Shown: piece after piece, positions 36,135-47,757 of the stretch
Layout: the number at the start of each line of letters is the position of its first letter
Position numbering within the stretch: the first letter of the stretch is position 1
From: Grammothele lineata
Lineage: Eukaryota; Basidiomycota; Agaricomycetes; Polyporales; Polyporaceae
NCBI GenBank assembly: GCA_002150815.3
Contig: NDFF03000092.1
Location: 124,001 to 188,000 of the forward strand
Direction: 5' to 3'
DNA length: 64,000 nucleotides
The notes under the pieces: generated by a model
Database searches by the model: none
What the model was told of the DNA's origin: nothing
The model's input: only the letters and a program-made list of their open reading frames with translations
Position numbers and translations under genes: made by a program

Positions 36135-37839
36135 TCACTGCGAACCGGAGTCAGCATACTGCACTGCGTGGATGTGAGAAACCGGCGTACAAGGAAATAG
36201 TCCGGGACCCGGCGAGTGACAAGAGGCTCGCCCGCACGGGGAGCGGGATCGAATTGAAGGCTGAAAAGTCCAGAGTGTCAGCATAGACGGCTCCCAAAAC
36301 GGCACGCCGAAGGACATACAAGCTGTACGATAGTTTTTCGTCGATCTCCATGATCGCCGCCTGGTTTCCGCAACGGTAGCAGTAGTTTGGTGCCGAGAAG
36401 ATCGTGACCACGTTCCTGTCCTGACCCCAGTTATAACCTGTTCCGCAAGAAGGCGATGAGTCAGCCGTAGGATGAACGCGAAGCTTGACGATCTTTCTCA
36501 CCCTCCATGACCAGTTGGTGCGCCCGCGCAACGAGGGTGAGGCCGTTATTGTGGTTGAACGCCTCGCTGATGTCCTGCCCAAACGTGTACCCCGCGCCGC
36601 GGGGTGAGATGCCCCAACCGCACCGGTCGTCGGGGTCGGACCACAAAAGGTCGCACATTGGCCCTTCATGGGGAACTTCTTGCACGCGGTCGATGCCGCG
36701 CACATGGTCGAGGGTATCGATGGAGGGCGAAAGACCGCCGTGAAGGCAGAATATCTGCGAGTTGATTGGTTAGCACGGGCTCAACGTGTGAGGACTGCGA
36801 TATGTAGAGGTCTGTGTAGCGGCGCGAGTACGTGTTGACTCGACATCTGGCCAGAGAAGGCTACTGAGAAGAGGCGCCGACGTTAACATTAGACTCAGGG
36901 TTGGCCACATCGCCTTGTTCGCTCAGGAGGCCGCGGTGAATGAACCCTCGGACTTCCCGACGCGGAGAAAAGTCTCTAAGAAAGTTGGACGTCGAGGCCG
37001 CCAGGGGATCCGCAGATCATCCTCACGGTGGCCATGAGTCGCGTGCCGCGCCGCATCGAACTCAATCAGGGCCCCACAATAGGGCCAGCACAAGAGACGG
37101 AGGACCGAGACAGAGAGGGAGACAAGACGTACTTGGTTTTCGATGAGGGCGGTGAGGGGGAGGTAATCGAAGAGGTCCGTGAAGAATCTCCATACGTTCG
37201 CGTTCCCGTACTTCCGCAAGCACTCGTCGTAGAAGCCGTACACTTGAGTGATCTGACGCGATTCATGGTTCCCGCGAAGGATGGTTACGCGGTCGCGGTA
37301 CCGCAACTTCATTGCGACGAGGAGAGTGACGGTCTCCACCGAGTAGTATCCTCGGTCGACGTAATCACCCATGAAGAGGTAGTTGGTGTCAGGCGAGTTG
37401 CCGCCGATGCGGAATAGTTCTGAGAGATCATGCTGTGATTTGCGGACGGCGTTGGCGGGAAGGTGGCCGAAGCGTGGTCGGGGGAATGGCAAAGGCACAG
37501 GGCATGAGGTCGAAGTTACGTGAGAAGACGGCTGGGACGTACGAATTGACCGTGAATATCCCCACAAACTGTTACCGGACATCTCACAGGCTGCACGTTG
37601 GACTCCTCCATCAGGATCTCCCGTGTCTGCAACACCCGAGACAAAACGGCCCGTCAGCATAAGCGCATTCAGGACTAGTCCGACCCGCTGCTGAGCCCGC
37701 CGTCTGCACCGGTGGCTCCCCGCCTTATCATGCATCAGGAGGATTTACAGACCTTGTCGCAAAGCCGCTTTACGTCGGCCTCCGAGAGCTGTTTGCATTG
37801 GCTAAGCTGCGCGATCCATGCGTCTACTTCGTGCTCCAT
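36135..37839 (-). CDS. Protein phosphatase 2A catalytic subunit
   Basis: This is the major Ser/Thr phosphatase catalytic subunit, with two metal ions in the active site. The start [20 protein letters not shown] and the N-terminal [17 protein letters not shown] are PP2A-type. The metal and phosphate motifs GDIHG, GDYVDRG and RGNHESR are all intact, as are [26 protein letters not shown] and [14 protein letters not shown]. The C-terminal TRRVPDYFL is the PP2A tail methylated on its last Leu by LCMT-type enzymes. PP4 and PP6 end differently. The exon encoding that tail is followed by GTACGC and a 53-nt candidate intron with a CTGAC branch site, ending in CAG directly before TGA (36137-36135), so the stop codon appears to lie alone in the last exon. 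Without that splice the frame would run on for about 90 residues. The gene is divergent from eIF1A. Confidence 0.95.
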
Positions 37840-38150
37840 GTTTGTTCTTCGCGTGTGAGGGGTACGAGGGGGAAAGTGGGGAGAAGAGGTGGTGGATGAT
37901 GCGTGCTAGGACCCTGCTGCACTTGGACCGGGACATCTGTGTGACGCAGGCGCACTGAAGTCATGGGTGACCGTCACCTGTCACGCCAGGACTGCCTCGG
38001 TCCCTCAAACGGCCGTCTCGCCCTTGACTCCTCCATCCACCCCCCAAGGTGCTTTCTCGGGCCACGTCAACCCTTTCTCGCCTTGAGTGTTCTCCGTACA
38101 TTATTTCTCAGTAGAGGGCCCGAGAAGATCACTTTCAGCAAGCTTTCAGT
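37840..38150. promoter_or_regulatory. Bidirectional promoter between PP2A and eIF1A
   Basis: 311 bases separate the divergent start codons at 37839 (-) and 38151 (+). Both genes are constitutive housekeeping genes. No clear TATA box was seen. Confidence 0.6.
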
Positions 38151-38821
38151 ATGCCTAAGGTACGGGATTCGCTCTAAACACTTCCGATCGTCCCGCTGAT
38201 TAAGATTTTGCGAACAGAACAAGGGGAAGGTTAGCAAGAGCCTCCGTAGCGATGTATGTCGCAAGAACTGATGATTCTTGTGATGTAGGGTGGAAAGAAC
38301 CGGAGACGTGGAAAGAACGAGAACGACGACGACAAGCGCGAACTGGTCTTCCGTGAGGACGGGCAGGAGTATGCGCAGGTGACGAAGATGTTGGGCAATG
38401 GCCGTCTTGAGGCTCAGTGTTTCGACGGCGAGAAGCGATTGGCACACATCCGAGGAAAGATGCGGAAGAAGGTACGCCGGGCCACCCTACTAGTCGGAAG
38501 AGAAGATCATAACCCTTTCTCTACTACTCACAGGTCTGGATCAACCAAGGAGACATTATCCTTCTCTCTCTCCGTGACTTCCAGGATGACAAGGCAGATG
38601 TCATCGTAAAATACACCGCGGATGAAGCGCGGAGTCGTACGTCTAATCACTTGCGTTACTGTGCCGCCGTTGATGTGATCCTCGCTTCTTCTCCAGTGAA
38701 AGCATATGGCGAGCTACCGGAGAGCGCCAAGATCAACGAGACGGACACCTTCGGCGAAGAGGACGGCGAATGCACGTTCGAGTTCGGCGATGACGAGGAG
38801 GTCGACATCGATGACATCTGA
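38151..38821 (+). CDS. TIF11: Translation initiation factor eIF1A
   Basis: eIF1A binds the A site of the 40S subunit and promotes scanning and start-codon recognition. The first exon encodes only MPK (38151-38159). The second is 12 nt (38218-38229, NKGK). The third begins at 38289 with [11 protein letters not shown]. The OB fold follows: [30 protein letters not shown], then [37 protein letters not shown] and [17 protein letters not shown]. The acidic C-terminal tail ends in [10 protein letters not shown]. Length (about 148 residues), the basic N-terminal tail and the acidic DIDDI end match the eukaryotic family throughout. (Motifs are given in pieces.) The second donor is a non-canonical-looking GTTAGC but is still GT. 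Confidence 0.95.
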
Positions 38822-39095
38822 AGATGTGTATTTCTATCTCTGTATTCTGCCTGGTCGGTATACCCGACGATGTACATCTTCTCTCCGCGATGCCTCCCCC
38901 TGTCTGTCTCATTATGTCTTGCTTCGCTGCTGTTTGCCGGTGTAACGATTTCATTGTCATGATCAATACAGATGAGCATCTCTGCATCAATCGTACGAGC
39001 TCAGTTCAGCGCCATCCTGTTTAATTGTAAATTTACTCGCATATCCGCAATCGTCCCCAGCTTAAGCCATTCAATATCCTCCTGGACGTCACCTC

Positions 39096-39313
39096 CTACT
39101 TCTTGACACAGCCAATACCCAAGCAATGAACCAAGTTATCCTGCACGATGACATTCGCCAATACGCATCGACCAGACTCAAATAGGCAGAAATTATGCAC
39201 ACCTTCACAGGCTCTGGAGAGTGCGACCCGAAGGTAGGGATGCTCATGGCCTCGGATTCAATCCATAGAGCGGCCAGAGTGGTTATGACCGCAAGGACGG
39301 CGGTGAAGCGCAT
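39096..39313 (-). CDS. Candidate small secreted peptide (about 51 residues)
   Basis: The start MRFTAVLAVITTLAAL begins a textbook signal peptide, with cleavage likely after WIESEA. Splicing a 62-nt GT-AG intron after EPVK joins DNLVHCLGIGCVKK and a stop, giving a mature peptide of roughly 29 residues with two cysteines four residues apart. Without the splice the frame continues a little longer with no conserved pattern. No CaaX box, so not a lipidated mating pheromone. It lies between eIF1A and the ankyrin gene. Small secreted proteins of this size are common in agaricomycetes and usually have no known function. Transcript evidence would be needed to confirm it is expressed. Confidence 0.5.
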
Positions 39314-39860
39314 GCTCGGAGGGTGTTTGTGCAGATAGTAGAACGATGTTGGGTTTATTGAGGCATGGGCCGAATCCTCCTAGTATTTGTAGGAGCCCCC
39401 TACTACGCCGGCGCCCACGGCGTATTGCCAGGATCACGAGCATTGTACACGTATACATCAGGCACGAGTACTACATGAGTCGTAGCGGACCGCAGCGAGA
39501 AGGGGGCGCCTCAAGTCCGCAGCGGGATGAACCCACGTTCGCTTCGAAGTTGAATATTCTCGAAGCGATGGCCGTCGACCTGCTATCGCTGTCGACCTCC
39601 TCGAGGACTGAGAGGCCCCTGTGTAAGACAGTTGAGATCCTGTCGCGATAGATGTAGGAATGACGTACCTTCTGGACCGGTTGCGGCATCGTACATCCAG
39701 CGTTCATGAAATTGCCCAGAAACTTCGCCGTTACGGGATTCGCCTGGGATGTATAAAATGTAGAGGAGAGTACTACTGTAACTTAGCGGATAGATAGATG
39801 GTCAGAGGATCGACATTTTGGCCACACGACCACAGCAAAGTCTCACCTGTAGCTCCGAAC
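39314..39860. other. Intergenic region with a possible unassigned exon
   Basis: On the minus strand about 39668-39743 reads as a splice-flanked open stretch (ANPVTAKFLGNF...PQPVQK) between a CCCAG and a GTACGT. It could be a 3' exon of an alternative ankyrin transcript or part of another small gene. The rest shows no coding content. Confidence 0.3.
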
Positions 39861-40795
39861 CTATCGCATGAGCAGCACCGTCTGCATGTCCGGACCGCAT
39901 CCTTTCTCCTTCATGAAGTAGTCTACGATATCTCGCGCATCGCACTGGACCGCGACTTTCAGCATACTCTGATTGACGGCGACCCTGTCCCCTAGTTTCC
40001 TCCGCTTGGCTCCTTTCGGCGCGCTCGCACTACTGCCTGCACCACCATCCCCGCCACCTGCCTCATCCTCCCGCTTCCGTTTCCGTGATATAGAGGGCGT
40101 TTGTTGAGCGACAGCCGCGGGACCATCGCGTTCAATGAGTAGCCGGACCATGGCAAGGTTCTTCTTTCGTATGGCGACCGTGACTGCGATGTTGCCTTTG
40201 CAATCCGGGGATGCGCCGTTGGCTAGCAGAAACCTGACAAGGGGAGTAAAGCGAGCATATACAGCTCGCGTGAGGGCGTACCCATCGTACGAGTTCGTCG
40301 CGATCCGTGGTATCCGTGGATGGGAGTAAAGGAAGCGAAGGAACGGCAGAGGCTCGTCCTCTTCTGACCATGCTGCCTCGGGACGCTCTTGAAGATGCCG
40401 GAAAAGCCTGCGGGGAAGATATGCGAGGTAGCGTTTTTCGAATGGTCCATTGGAGGTTAAGGGACAGATAGGGCTCCGGAGCGCAGCTTCGAGAACAGGT
40501 TGTGTGCATATGGGGTAGCGAAGAACGACGGAGAGGAAGTCTTGAGAGGGGGCATTATCAGACCGAGGGACAAGGAGGTGATACCGGCCAATGAGGTATT
40601 CGGCGGTGACAGTTGTTGGGGCTGACTTGAAAACGTTGTAGAGGTGCTTGCAAGTTAAGGGGAGTGTGGGAGAGAGCGCGAACGATTGGATCTCGTACAG
40701 AAGCTGAACTCTGAGTTAGATATGAACACGAGGGTTTAATCGTAAAGCCTCACTTCAACAGGCAAAAGGTCCAAAGCCAAGTTACGGCCAGTCAT
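39861..40795 (-). CDS. Ankyrin-repeat-like protein of a basidiomycete family
   Basis: A short first exon (MTGRNLALDLLPVE) splices to LLYEIQSFALSPTLPLTCKHLYN, an F-box-like helical start. Then comes VTAEYLIGRYHLLV and a series of ankyrin-type helical pairs: VLRYPICTQPVLEAALR, RAVYARFTPLVRFLLANGA, GNIAVTVAIRKKNLAMVRLL and MLKVAVQCDARDIVDYFMKEKGC. A Lys/Arg-rich insert (KRKREDEAGGG, KGAKRRKL) separates the last two repeats and could act as a nuclear signal. The stop follows TVLLMR. The LPVE-LLYEIQ start resembles an F-box, which would make it a substrate adaptor for a ubiquitin ligase, but this is inference. It is divergent from the Yvc1 gene. Confidence 0.75.
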
Positions 40796-41137
40796 AGTCT
40801 ATGTGCAGGTAGAGAACGCGAACTCAGTCAGACCAGGACGATGGAATCACGGTCGTGCAAGTGGCAAAAGTTGACTAGTCGGGACCGGATAGCCGGGCCG
40901 ACACGTGATTGTCATAAATACTGCGAGCGCTACGCCACAAGACCGCATCTGCAGGGGCGCAGCCTGCGGGCGCGGCCAACTGCAGGTCTCACAACCAAGG
41001 CGTACCGTGGCCGTCTCGTTCTGCACCGCACATCTCTGGCTCATTCTTCCAAGCTTGTTTGTGAACTCTGCTTGGCCAGACACGCTCTCAACGAGTCGAC
41101 AACCGTAGACTGGAGACCCATGCAGGGCCTCGGCAGG
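40796..41137. promoter_or_regulatory. Bidirectional promoter between ankyrin protein and Yvc1
   Basis: 342 bases between divergent start codons at 40795 (-) and 41138 (+). No TATA box recognised. Open frames across it have no family resemblance. Confidence 0.5.
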
Positions 41138-44100
41138 ATGGACGAGGAGCAGCTGCATCCGCTGCTACCTCCCGCCACTACATCGGAGATGTTGAGCCAG
41201 GTCAAGGTATTTCCCCTCATTCCAAGTCTCAAGAGGGATGTGGTGGTGAGTGCGTCATGTCTATCTGCCGGTCGTTTACTCAAAATTCCGGTGGTAGAGG
41301 GACATTGGTGCGTTTTACGCCATCTCTGGATTTGTTCCTCAGTTCACGCTACGCTCGAAGATTCTGCACTGACGTGGGAGTATGTACATACTTCATCTAT
41401 ACCTCTCGTGCAATACTAAGTATATCTAGCCAATTGACCGCGTCCGACATCAACTTTGCTATTGTCCGCCCCCTCGTCTTCAAATATGCAAGGTTGGACA
41501 ACATGGCTGTTGTGTACGCTTGCTTCGTCGTCCGCTCCCACTTTCTTTCCGAAGCCGAAGAGAATCTCGCCTTCTCTGGCGTTTGCATGTCTCGCGCCGC
41601 GCTATGTGAGATCCTCGCCATGAAGCTTCTGGGCAGTTTTGGCTCCGACCCCCTTCGCGTCGCCACCGTCCTCACTGCAAGTTGGAATCCGCTTGCTGGC
41701 GCTCCGTCTGGAGTCATCGATGACGTACGGCAGTTGGTTGGCGAGGACGGCTCTTATGACCCACAATGCGCACTCGAGGTCAGGCTTTCCTGAATTTTAC
41801 ATTCGTCTCCTTCGTTCTCATCATTCGACTTTCCAGATGGCCATAGCCACAGAATCTAAGGCGTTTCTTGCCTCTCCTCTGGTGCAAAGTGTTGTCAATG
41901 ACATCTACGCTGGGCGCATGGTGTTCTCCATGACGTCCAAACGTTCTGTACTCGCCGACAACTACAAGACACGAAGCATTGAGATCTATGATGTGCGCAA
42001 AGCGCCTTTCTTGGACCACTACAGGCTGAGGGTTCCCCGCTACGGTGCCATTCTCGAATTCCTCAACTTCGCGCTTCTGTTGACGACGTTCCTCCTGTGT
42101 CTATCAAGTACGTTGCTTGCAGTTCTCTCCAAACATGGGTACACTGAACGGAATTCTCATAGCAAAAAACATTGATGCTATGACCGGCTTCGAGAAACTG
42201 TTCATCATTTTCGCCGCAGCCTTCACCCTTGAAGAATATACTGCGTCGAAAGAACACGGTTGGACGAGTAAGTGCTGCTTATAGTCATTGTCCTACGCCG
42301 CGTTAACTTCCCAACTCATACCATAGTCTATATCGCTAACGTGAGTTTCTTCATCTCACCTAAGTCGCATTCTCACTCCTCCGTCAATATAGTTGTGGAA
42401 TGTGTTTGACACATCATTCATCATCATCTTCTTAGTATATCTGGGTTACCGAACTAAAGGCTTATATACGGCGGACGGTGAGCATGTCAGGTTATCTCTC
42501 TTCGCCCATAAGAACTCACGCCATTTCAGTTGGAGCCTCTGATTTCGCCTTCGATGTTCTTGCTTGCGGAGCATGCATCCTCTTTCCTCGGTGAGCCACT
42601 TGACGTCTGTACAGTTCTCTCTTCTGACCTTCAGCAGGCTTGCGTTCTTCGCTGTATCGAATAATGTCGTCGTTCTGTATGTTCATGGTCTTGCGTGCAG
42701 CCCTCATCTTCACGCTGACGGTTTACTAGTGCTCTGCGTGCCATGATAGCCGACTTCGTGTTCTTCATTGCCATTGCGGCGATCTGTTTCTCAGGGCTGT
42801 TGTTTACTTTGCACAACCTAGGTAAAAGGGACCACGTATGACGTCATCTTCCTCTTGCTAACGAGAAGTACAGCCGCCGACTCAGGCCGATGGACTTTGA
42901 AGAGCATCGCTTGGCTCATGGTCCAGATCTGGTTCGGGAACACGTACCTCAGTTTTGCGCAAGCAGAGAGTTTCCACCCTCTATTTGGGCCAGTTCTCAT
43001 GACGATGTTCGCTGCGTTGTCAAGCACTCTCCTACTTACTAGTACGTGGTCCTTTCCTAGTGGTAGACAACGACTCACGGAGGTTGTCCAGTTCTCATCT
43101 CAATCTTGTCGAACACGTTCGCTCGAATTGATGCGGTATGTCTCGTGTCACACTCTACTTGTGCATCATGTTCTCACCCGTCTCGCAGAATGCAAAGCAA
43201 GAGTACCTTTTCCAGTACTCTATTTCTACAATCGAGGGGTACGGTTTAAACGAAATCTTGTGTACGGCTGACTGACGCCTTTCTCAGTGTCAAGGATTCG
43301 CTCTTCAGCTACCAGCCGCCATTCAACATGCTTGCCTTCATCGTGCTCTGGCCGCTCTCTTTCGTTTTGTCCCCAAGAGCTCTCCATTCTACGAACGTGT
43401 TCCTGATCAAGACAACAGTACGTTGACCTTCGGACTACCGATCCTCGAACTCACTGTCTCTCCCGTAGTCATTTCCTCAGTTGATTGTCATCGCAATCTA
43501 TGAGCGTTATCTTGCCCAAGGCCAAACTCTGCGAGAGAAGAGCTCGCAGCACGCGCACCAGTTCTATAACAGCCTCACCCGGCGCGTGAAGCACCTTCCC
43601 GTGCTCGACCTGCTCGGCTCGACGACGATGGACGTCCACGACGCCATCTTCGACGTCGGGTTGGAGGAGGACGTCTACCTCTTCCACGACGAATCCGACG
43701 GCGAAGACCTCCTCACCCCCTTCCCCCAATCCTTCTCCGCCCAAGCCTCACGTTCGCATGAATCGCTTCCCGCCGGTGGCGACCCAGCGCAGGGCGCAAC
43801 CTCACGCGGCGCGCGGCGCTCCGAGGACGGCCTACCCAGTCCGGAGGCTCCAGACCATATCCGTCGCACAACGAGCATGTCCCTCTCCCCACGGAAAAGG
43901 GCGAATCGAAGCCGGCCGCGGAGCATGGTATCCCCGAGCGGTTCGCCCCGCGCGAGAGGGGGTGGGCTCCCGACGATCGTGCCTCCTGCTGCCGCTGAGG
44001 TCCCCGGTCCCAGGAGTCCGCTTGGAGCGCTATTTGGCAGGCAAAGAGTCGTCAGCGCGACAGGCGTAGAGGCTGGCGTAAGGCGCGTGGAATCGTTGGT

Positions 44101-44318
44101 GGAGGAGGTGAAGAAGATGCCGATCAATAGGCTGAAGGATGAGATGAAGGAGTTACAGGTGCGTGAACCTTCTCGGACATGTGAGTGTCAAGAGCATCCC
44201 CTAACGCTTAGGCTTCCAGGACCGGCAAGCGAGGATTGAGAACTTGCTGTTGATGCTGACGCGGGGAATGAGGAACGATACCGGACACCATTCGACGATA
44301 CGGCATGATTCACTCTAG
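41138..44318 (+). CDS. YVC1: Vacuolar TRP-type cation channel (Yvc1/TRPY family)
   Basis: Yvc1 channels release Ca2+ from the vacuole in response to stretch and osmotic shock. The start is MDEEQLHPLLPPATT, followed by VKVFPLIPSLKRDVV and, after a poorly defined junction near 41.25-41.36 kb, DSALTWEQLTASDINFAI. Next come RPLVFKYARLDNMAVVYACF, RSHFLSEAEENLAFSG, WNPLAGAP and the pre-channel IEIYDVRKAPFLDHYRLRVP. The transmembrane part runs from AILEFLNFALLLTTFLLCLS through LWNVFDTSFIIIFLVYLGYR, FFIAIAAICFSGLLFTLHNL, IAWLMVQIWFGNTYLSFAQA (pore region) and FGPVLMTMFAALSSTLLLT. The cytosolic C-terminus holds an acidic FHDESDGED motif, a Ser/Pro-rich stretch and a coiled coil (VESLVEEVKKMPINRLKDEM). 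At least ten short introns. The family assignment is secure. The second exon junction may involve a 10-nt microexon. Confidence 0.92.
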
Positions 44319-45053
44319 TGCGCCCCCTCTACGATGTACTTGATAATTGCATAATGTATGGTGAAATGTTGGCTGACGTTTCCTGGCTTCTTTGCCAGCT
44401 TCGCTACCGGCTCACGGAATGACGGTGCATATATGTTCAAGATAATGAATCATTCACTTACCTCTTTACAATTTGTATTCCATCAGGACATTGATCAAGG
44501 CCTGCATATCGGAGATTCAATGCAATACGCCAATACTGATGGGACTCTTCAACAATCACGGCGTACTCCTGCTGCCCAGGTGCCCCCTCCTTCATTTCTA
44601 GCCTCGAAGTGGCCTGTCTGCGGCAGTAGAACGTGCCACTCTGATGACAAACCAACGGGAGGTCGAATGGGAGGGTAGGCCACAGTGGGCCCTTCGCTCC
44701 TTGCTTCTTCAAAGCGGGCATCGTTGATATCAGTGCTCGGCCTGCTTGTCGGAGTTCGAACGTGGAGACTAATAAGCCCCCAGTGCCCCTGCCCGCTTTT
44801 CTTCCACGCTGCTCATGGTCGGGCGCGCCCCCCGCCGACTGCCCCGCCGCTCGCGTCGTCCTCCCTTGCATTATGCTGGCCACAGAGGGTACGCTCGTTG
44901 TTGTGGGTGATGTGGCCAGACTTCCTGTTATAATGGGCCTCTGGAAGCGGACGAGGAGGGTATCGAACACCTCGTCGCACCCTCACTCAGAGTCCTTTGG
45001 ACTACCTCCCGCAAATTTGCCTTCCCATCTACCAGAATAAAACCTTTCTTCAA
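44319..45053. other. Intergenic region
   Basis: This holds the Yvc1 3' region and the promoter of the zinc-finger gene. The minus-strand frame at 44458-44970 has no family resemblance. Confidence 0.5.
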
Positions 45054-46097
45054 ATGTCTTACTACACCCAGTACGCCTATGACGCGGCCGCGTTGGATCC
45101 TAATCGGTAATTCGTCTATATACTTGATGGTATAGGATCTTAGTTGACATCTCGTCACTATAGCTTCCACCAGAGCCCTCTCGTCCAGCATCCTATGCAA
45201 TGGCAGGGACACGCGCAACAGACACACCTCCCCTCCCAGCTGTTCGGTGACACTGGGTTTGACCTTCAACCCCTGCCCATTCCGGTCGATACGCACACTC
45301 GTTCCTTCGACTTTCTCGACTCCATGCCTGTCGACCCACACTATGTCCACTCGGATCAGCTCATCCACGACTGCGACGAATTCCTGGCAAGATCTGAGCT
45401 GACGCATAGCTCTCGCGCCCACGGACATCGTCGTCCCGGCGAGCACGCCCAGCATTGGATGCCAGCGGGCCCCGCGACGTTCGTCTGCGTCCATGAGCTC
45501 GAATCACCGTCCTGGACACTGACAATATTCTCACTCAGGCCTGTACAACACCTTAACTACAACAGCGACGCACGCCGGTACATGGGGTACCACCACTCTG
45601 ACACCGACTCGTCCCCGGACCGTGACTGCCCTCCCACCGGCGCTCACACATCCCTCGCTGGCGCCCGCGGTGCCCGCACTCAAACGACGCCGCTCCCCGC
45701 GCATCTCATGCCCATTGTCGTCCCGCAACACCCGGAAGTGTATCGCTGCCCGATGCCTGGATGCGGCGTCATGCTCGGCGAGAAGGACGGTGCCTGGCGC
45801 ATGCACTTCAAGCGCGCGCATCACCGCGAGCTGTGCTGCACTCCTGGGCCAGGCTGCGCCGTCGGGGGCGGGAGCGCGTGCAAGGCGCGGTGCCCGTGCC
45901 CCGCGGGTAGAGCGTGCATGGCGGAGAAGGGGATGACGGTCGAGAGCGTCGGACGGCACTTGCTCAACATCCACATCGGCGTCAAGTTCCGCTGCCCGGT
46001 GTGCAGGTACGAGGCGGTCTGGCGCGAGTCGGCGTGTGTGCGTCATATCAGAAAGTGTGCGGAGAAGAGGGACCAGGAGGGGCGTAGGTGGAAGTAG
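45054..46097 (+). CDS. Zinc-finger protein with degenerate C2H2/C2HC fingers
   Basis: Two exons (45054-45106 and 45164-46097) join to about 328 residues. The N-terminal 190 residues are low-complexity, rich in His, Gln, Ser and Pro (MSYYTQYAYDAAALDPNR, HPMQWQGHAQQ). Near residue 200 a CX4C pair (YRCPMPGCG) is followed by HFKRAHH, an atypical C2H2 finger. A Cys-rich insert follows (CCTPGPGC, CKARCPCPAGRAC). Then comes RHLLNIHIGVKFRCPVCRYEAVW and RHIRKC, which gives a C2HC-type second finger. The basic end is KRDQEGRRWK. Similar arrangements occur in unnamed agaricomycete zinc-finger proteins and probably bind DNA in the nucleus. Target unknown. A retained-intron possibility exists around 45.48-45.54 kb. 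Confidence 0.8.
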
Positions 46098-47757
46098 CTT
46101 GAAGAGGCAGGCTCGAGGGAACGTGTATGTTAGGAACAGCTGGTACGTCCTCTTGGTCGTGTATTGCTTGGAGGACCCGCGCTCACGCTCCATCATATTT
46201 CCCAGCATCATAAAGACTTAGTGTGCTATAATCCCCAATCTACCTCGGCATTATCTTCGTTCCGGCACCGTTGTATTATTATGCCATATTATTGCCGTCT
46301 TTCGGCCTCCTATCCCATTAATTGGAGATAGCTTTTCGCGAGCCACATCCTTGCTGGGTACCTTGTCTTAGGTGCTGTTCACATGGAATACTTACAACGC
46401 TCCCCCTCCGAACGCTTCAACGTCCTGAGAGCTTGAAAGACTGATGGGCTAGAGGCGACTGAGACTAGAGAAGAATCACTCGGAAGTATTAAGCCTTACC
46501 CGCGGCGTTCTTCGCGTACGGCACGTGGAATTACCTCAAGTAGTATCGACCGATGCCGTACTACGCCTTCACGCTACCGAGAACTAGTCCCGAACTTTAA
46601 TCAAGCACACCGCAACGTGGTGACCGGTCATTACCGCTAAACCTTCCCTTCGGTAGTCGGGCCCGATCCCAATGCGGCAGCCCTTGTACTGAACGCGGCC
46701 GCGCGATCGCGCCTCGTGCCCAGCATCGCGACGTTCGAACTTCGACGAGTCGAAAGCCAAGCATAAAGCTTGTTCGTGGCGCAGCCGCGCGACTTCCGGC
46801 AGTCGGAGACTCGGATCTTGCTCAACACGTGGCCGGACTAGGTTCATGCCGGACGAGCACGAGGCGGGGGACATGATGGATGTGGAGGGCGCCGCAGAAA
46901 TTTTCGAGCTGCGTGAGCGCTGGTGGACTCCTTGGGCAAACAGGGAGGGCTGTATATAAGAGAGCTGCAGAGACAGGGATAGATTAGGTTGTACAGTAAT
47001 AGTACAGTATAACAATAAAAACATGCGTGTGCGTGCGTGACTATGGAAGAAAAACATAGGAAGATCCGATGGAGGGAAAACCAACAGCGACGAGAGGGGA
47101 AGAGCGCGGCAGAACGGCTCCGCAAACAAAGAGAAGAAGCCAATGCGCCAAAACAAACAAACAAACGACAAGCGCGTCGACAAACGCAGAACAAGAGGCA
47201 GAGCTGCGGCAGGAGTGGGAGAACATGGGGGATATCGGGGGATTTAGGGATATCGCGAAGCTAGATGGTGGACCGACGAGAGAGCCTGCGGGCGTTGTAA
47301 AGGAAAAACAATCCATCCAGGAGGCCGGAGAGCTAGCTAGCTAGTGTGCCCGATATGCGAAAACAAGGATAGCAGTGACGGAGCCAGCGGCATACTGCAG
47401 TATGTGGGTGAAAGTATGGGTAGAGGTAACCGAAAGCCCAAAGCAGGCGTAGTAATCTGTAAAATAGAATAATGAAAGGCAGGATGAGGTACGAGGAGAC
47501 GGGAGCGGTCATAATACACGATTACGAGTTAGTGATAAGTAGATATGCATGCGGGCGTGCGATGGGATACGATGACGTAGTGGACGTGATGTGAGGGAGG
47601 ATACATATGCGTGGTGGTGCGCAGTCCACGATGGAGAGATGAGAGGATGAGGCAGCGATGAGAGCATTCACGATGAACGAAGGCGATGAAGGGGGAGATC
47701 CGGGGCCAGCAGAGTCCAACAGAACGAAGAAGATAGTCGCGGGAGACAAGCGGGCGC
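46098..47757. other. Convergent intergenic region with purine-rich DNA
   Basis: This lies between the zinc-finger gene (+) and the kinase (-) 3' ends. A plus-strand TATATAAG at 46953-46960 is followed from about 47040 by strongly purine-rich DNA (AAACAAACAAAC and GAGGCAGAG-like runs) and a short frame rich in Arg, Gln, Lys and Glu starting at 47043. I could not assign a family. The minus-strand frames at 46584-47316 lack domains. Confidence 0.4.
46953..46960 (+). promoter_or_regulatory. TATA-like element upstream of an orphan charged ORF
   Basis: TATATAAG lies about 80 bases before an ATG that opens a short, highly charged frame (MEEKHRKIRWRENQQ and on). It may drive a small transcript in the convergent interval, or may be chance. 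Confidence 0.3.

Noticed and set aside
39668..39743. Splice-flanked open stretch downstream of the ankyrin gene
   Set aside because: The ankyrin frame already ends at a family-typical position (after TVLLMR); no evidence that this exon belongs to any gene.
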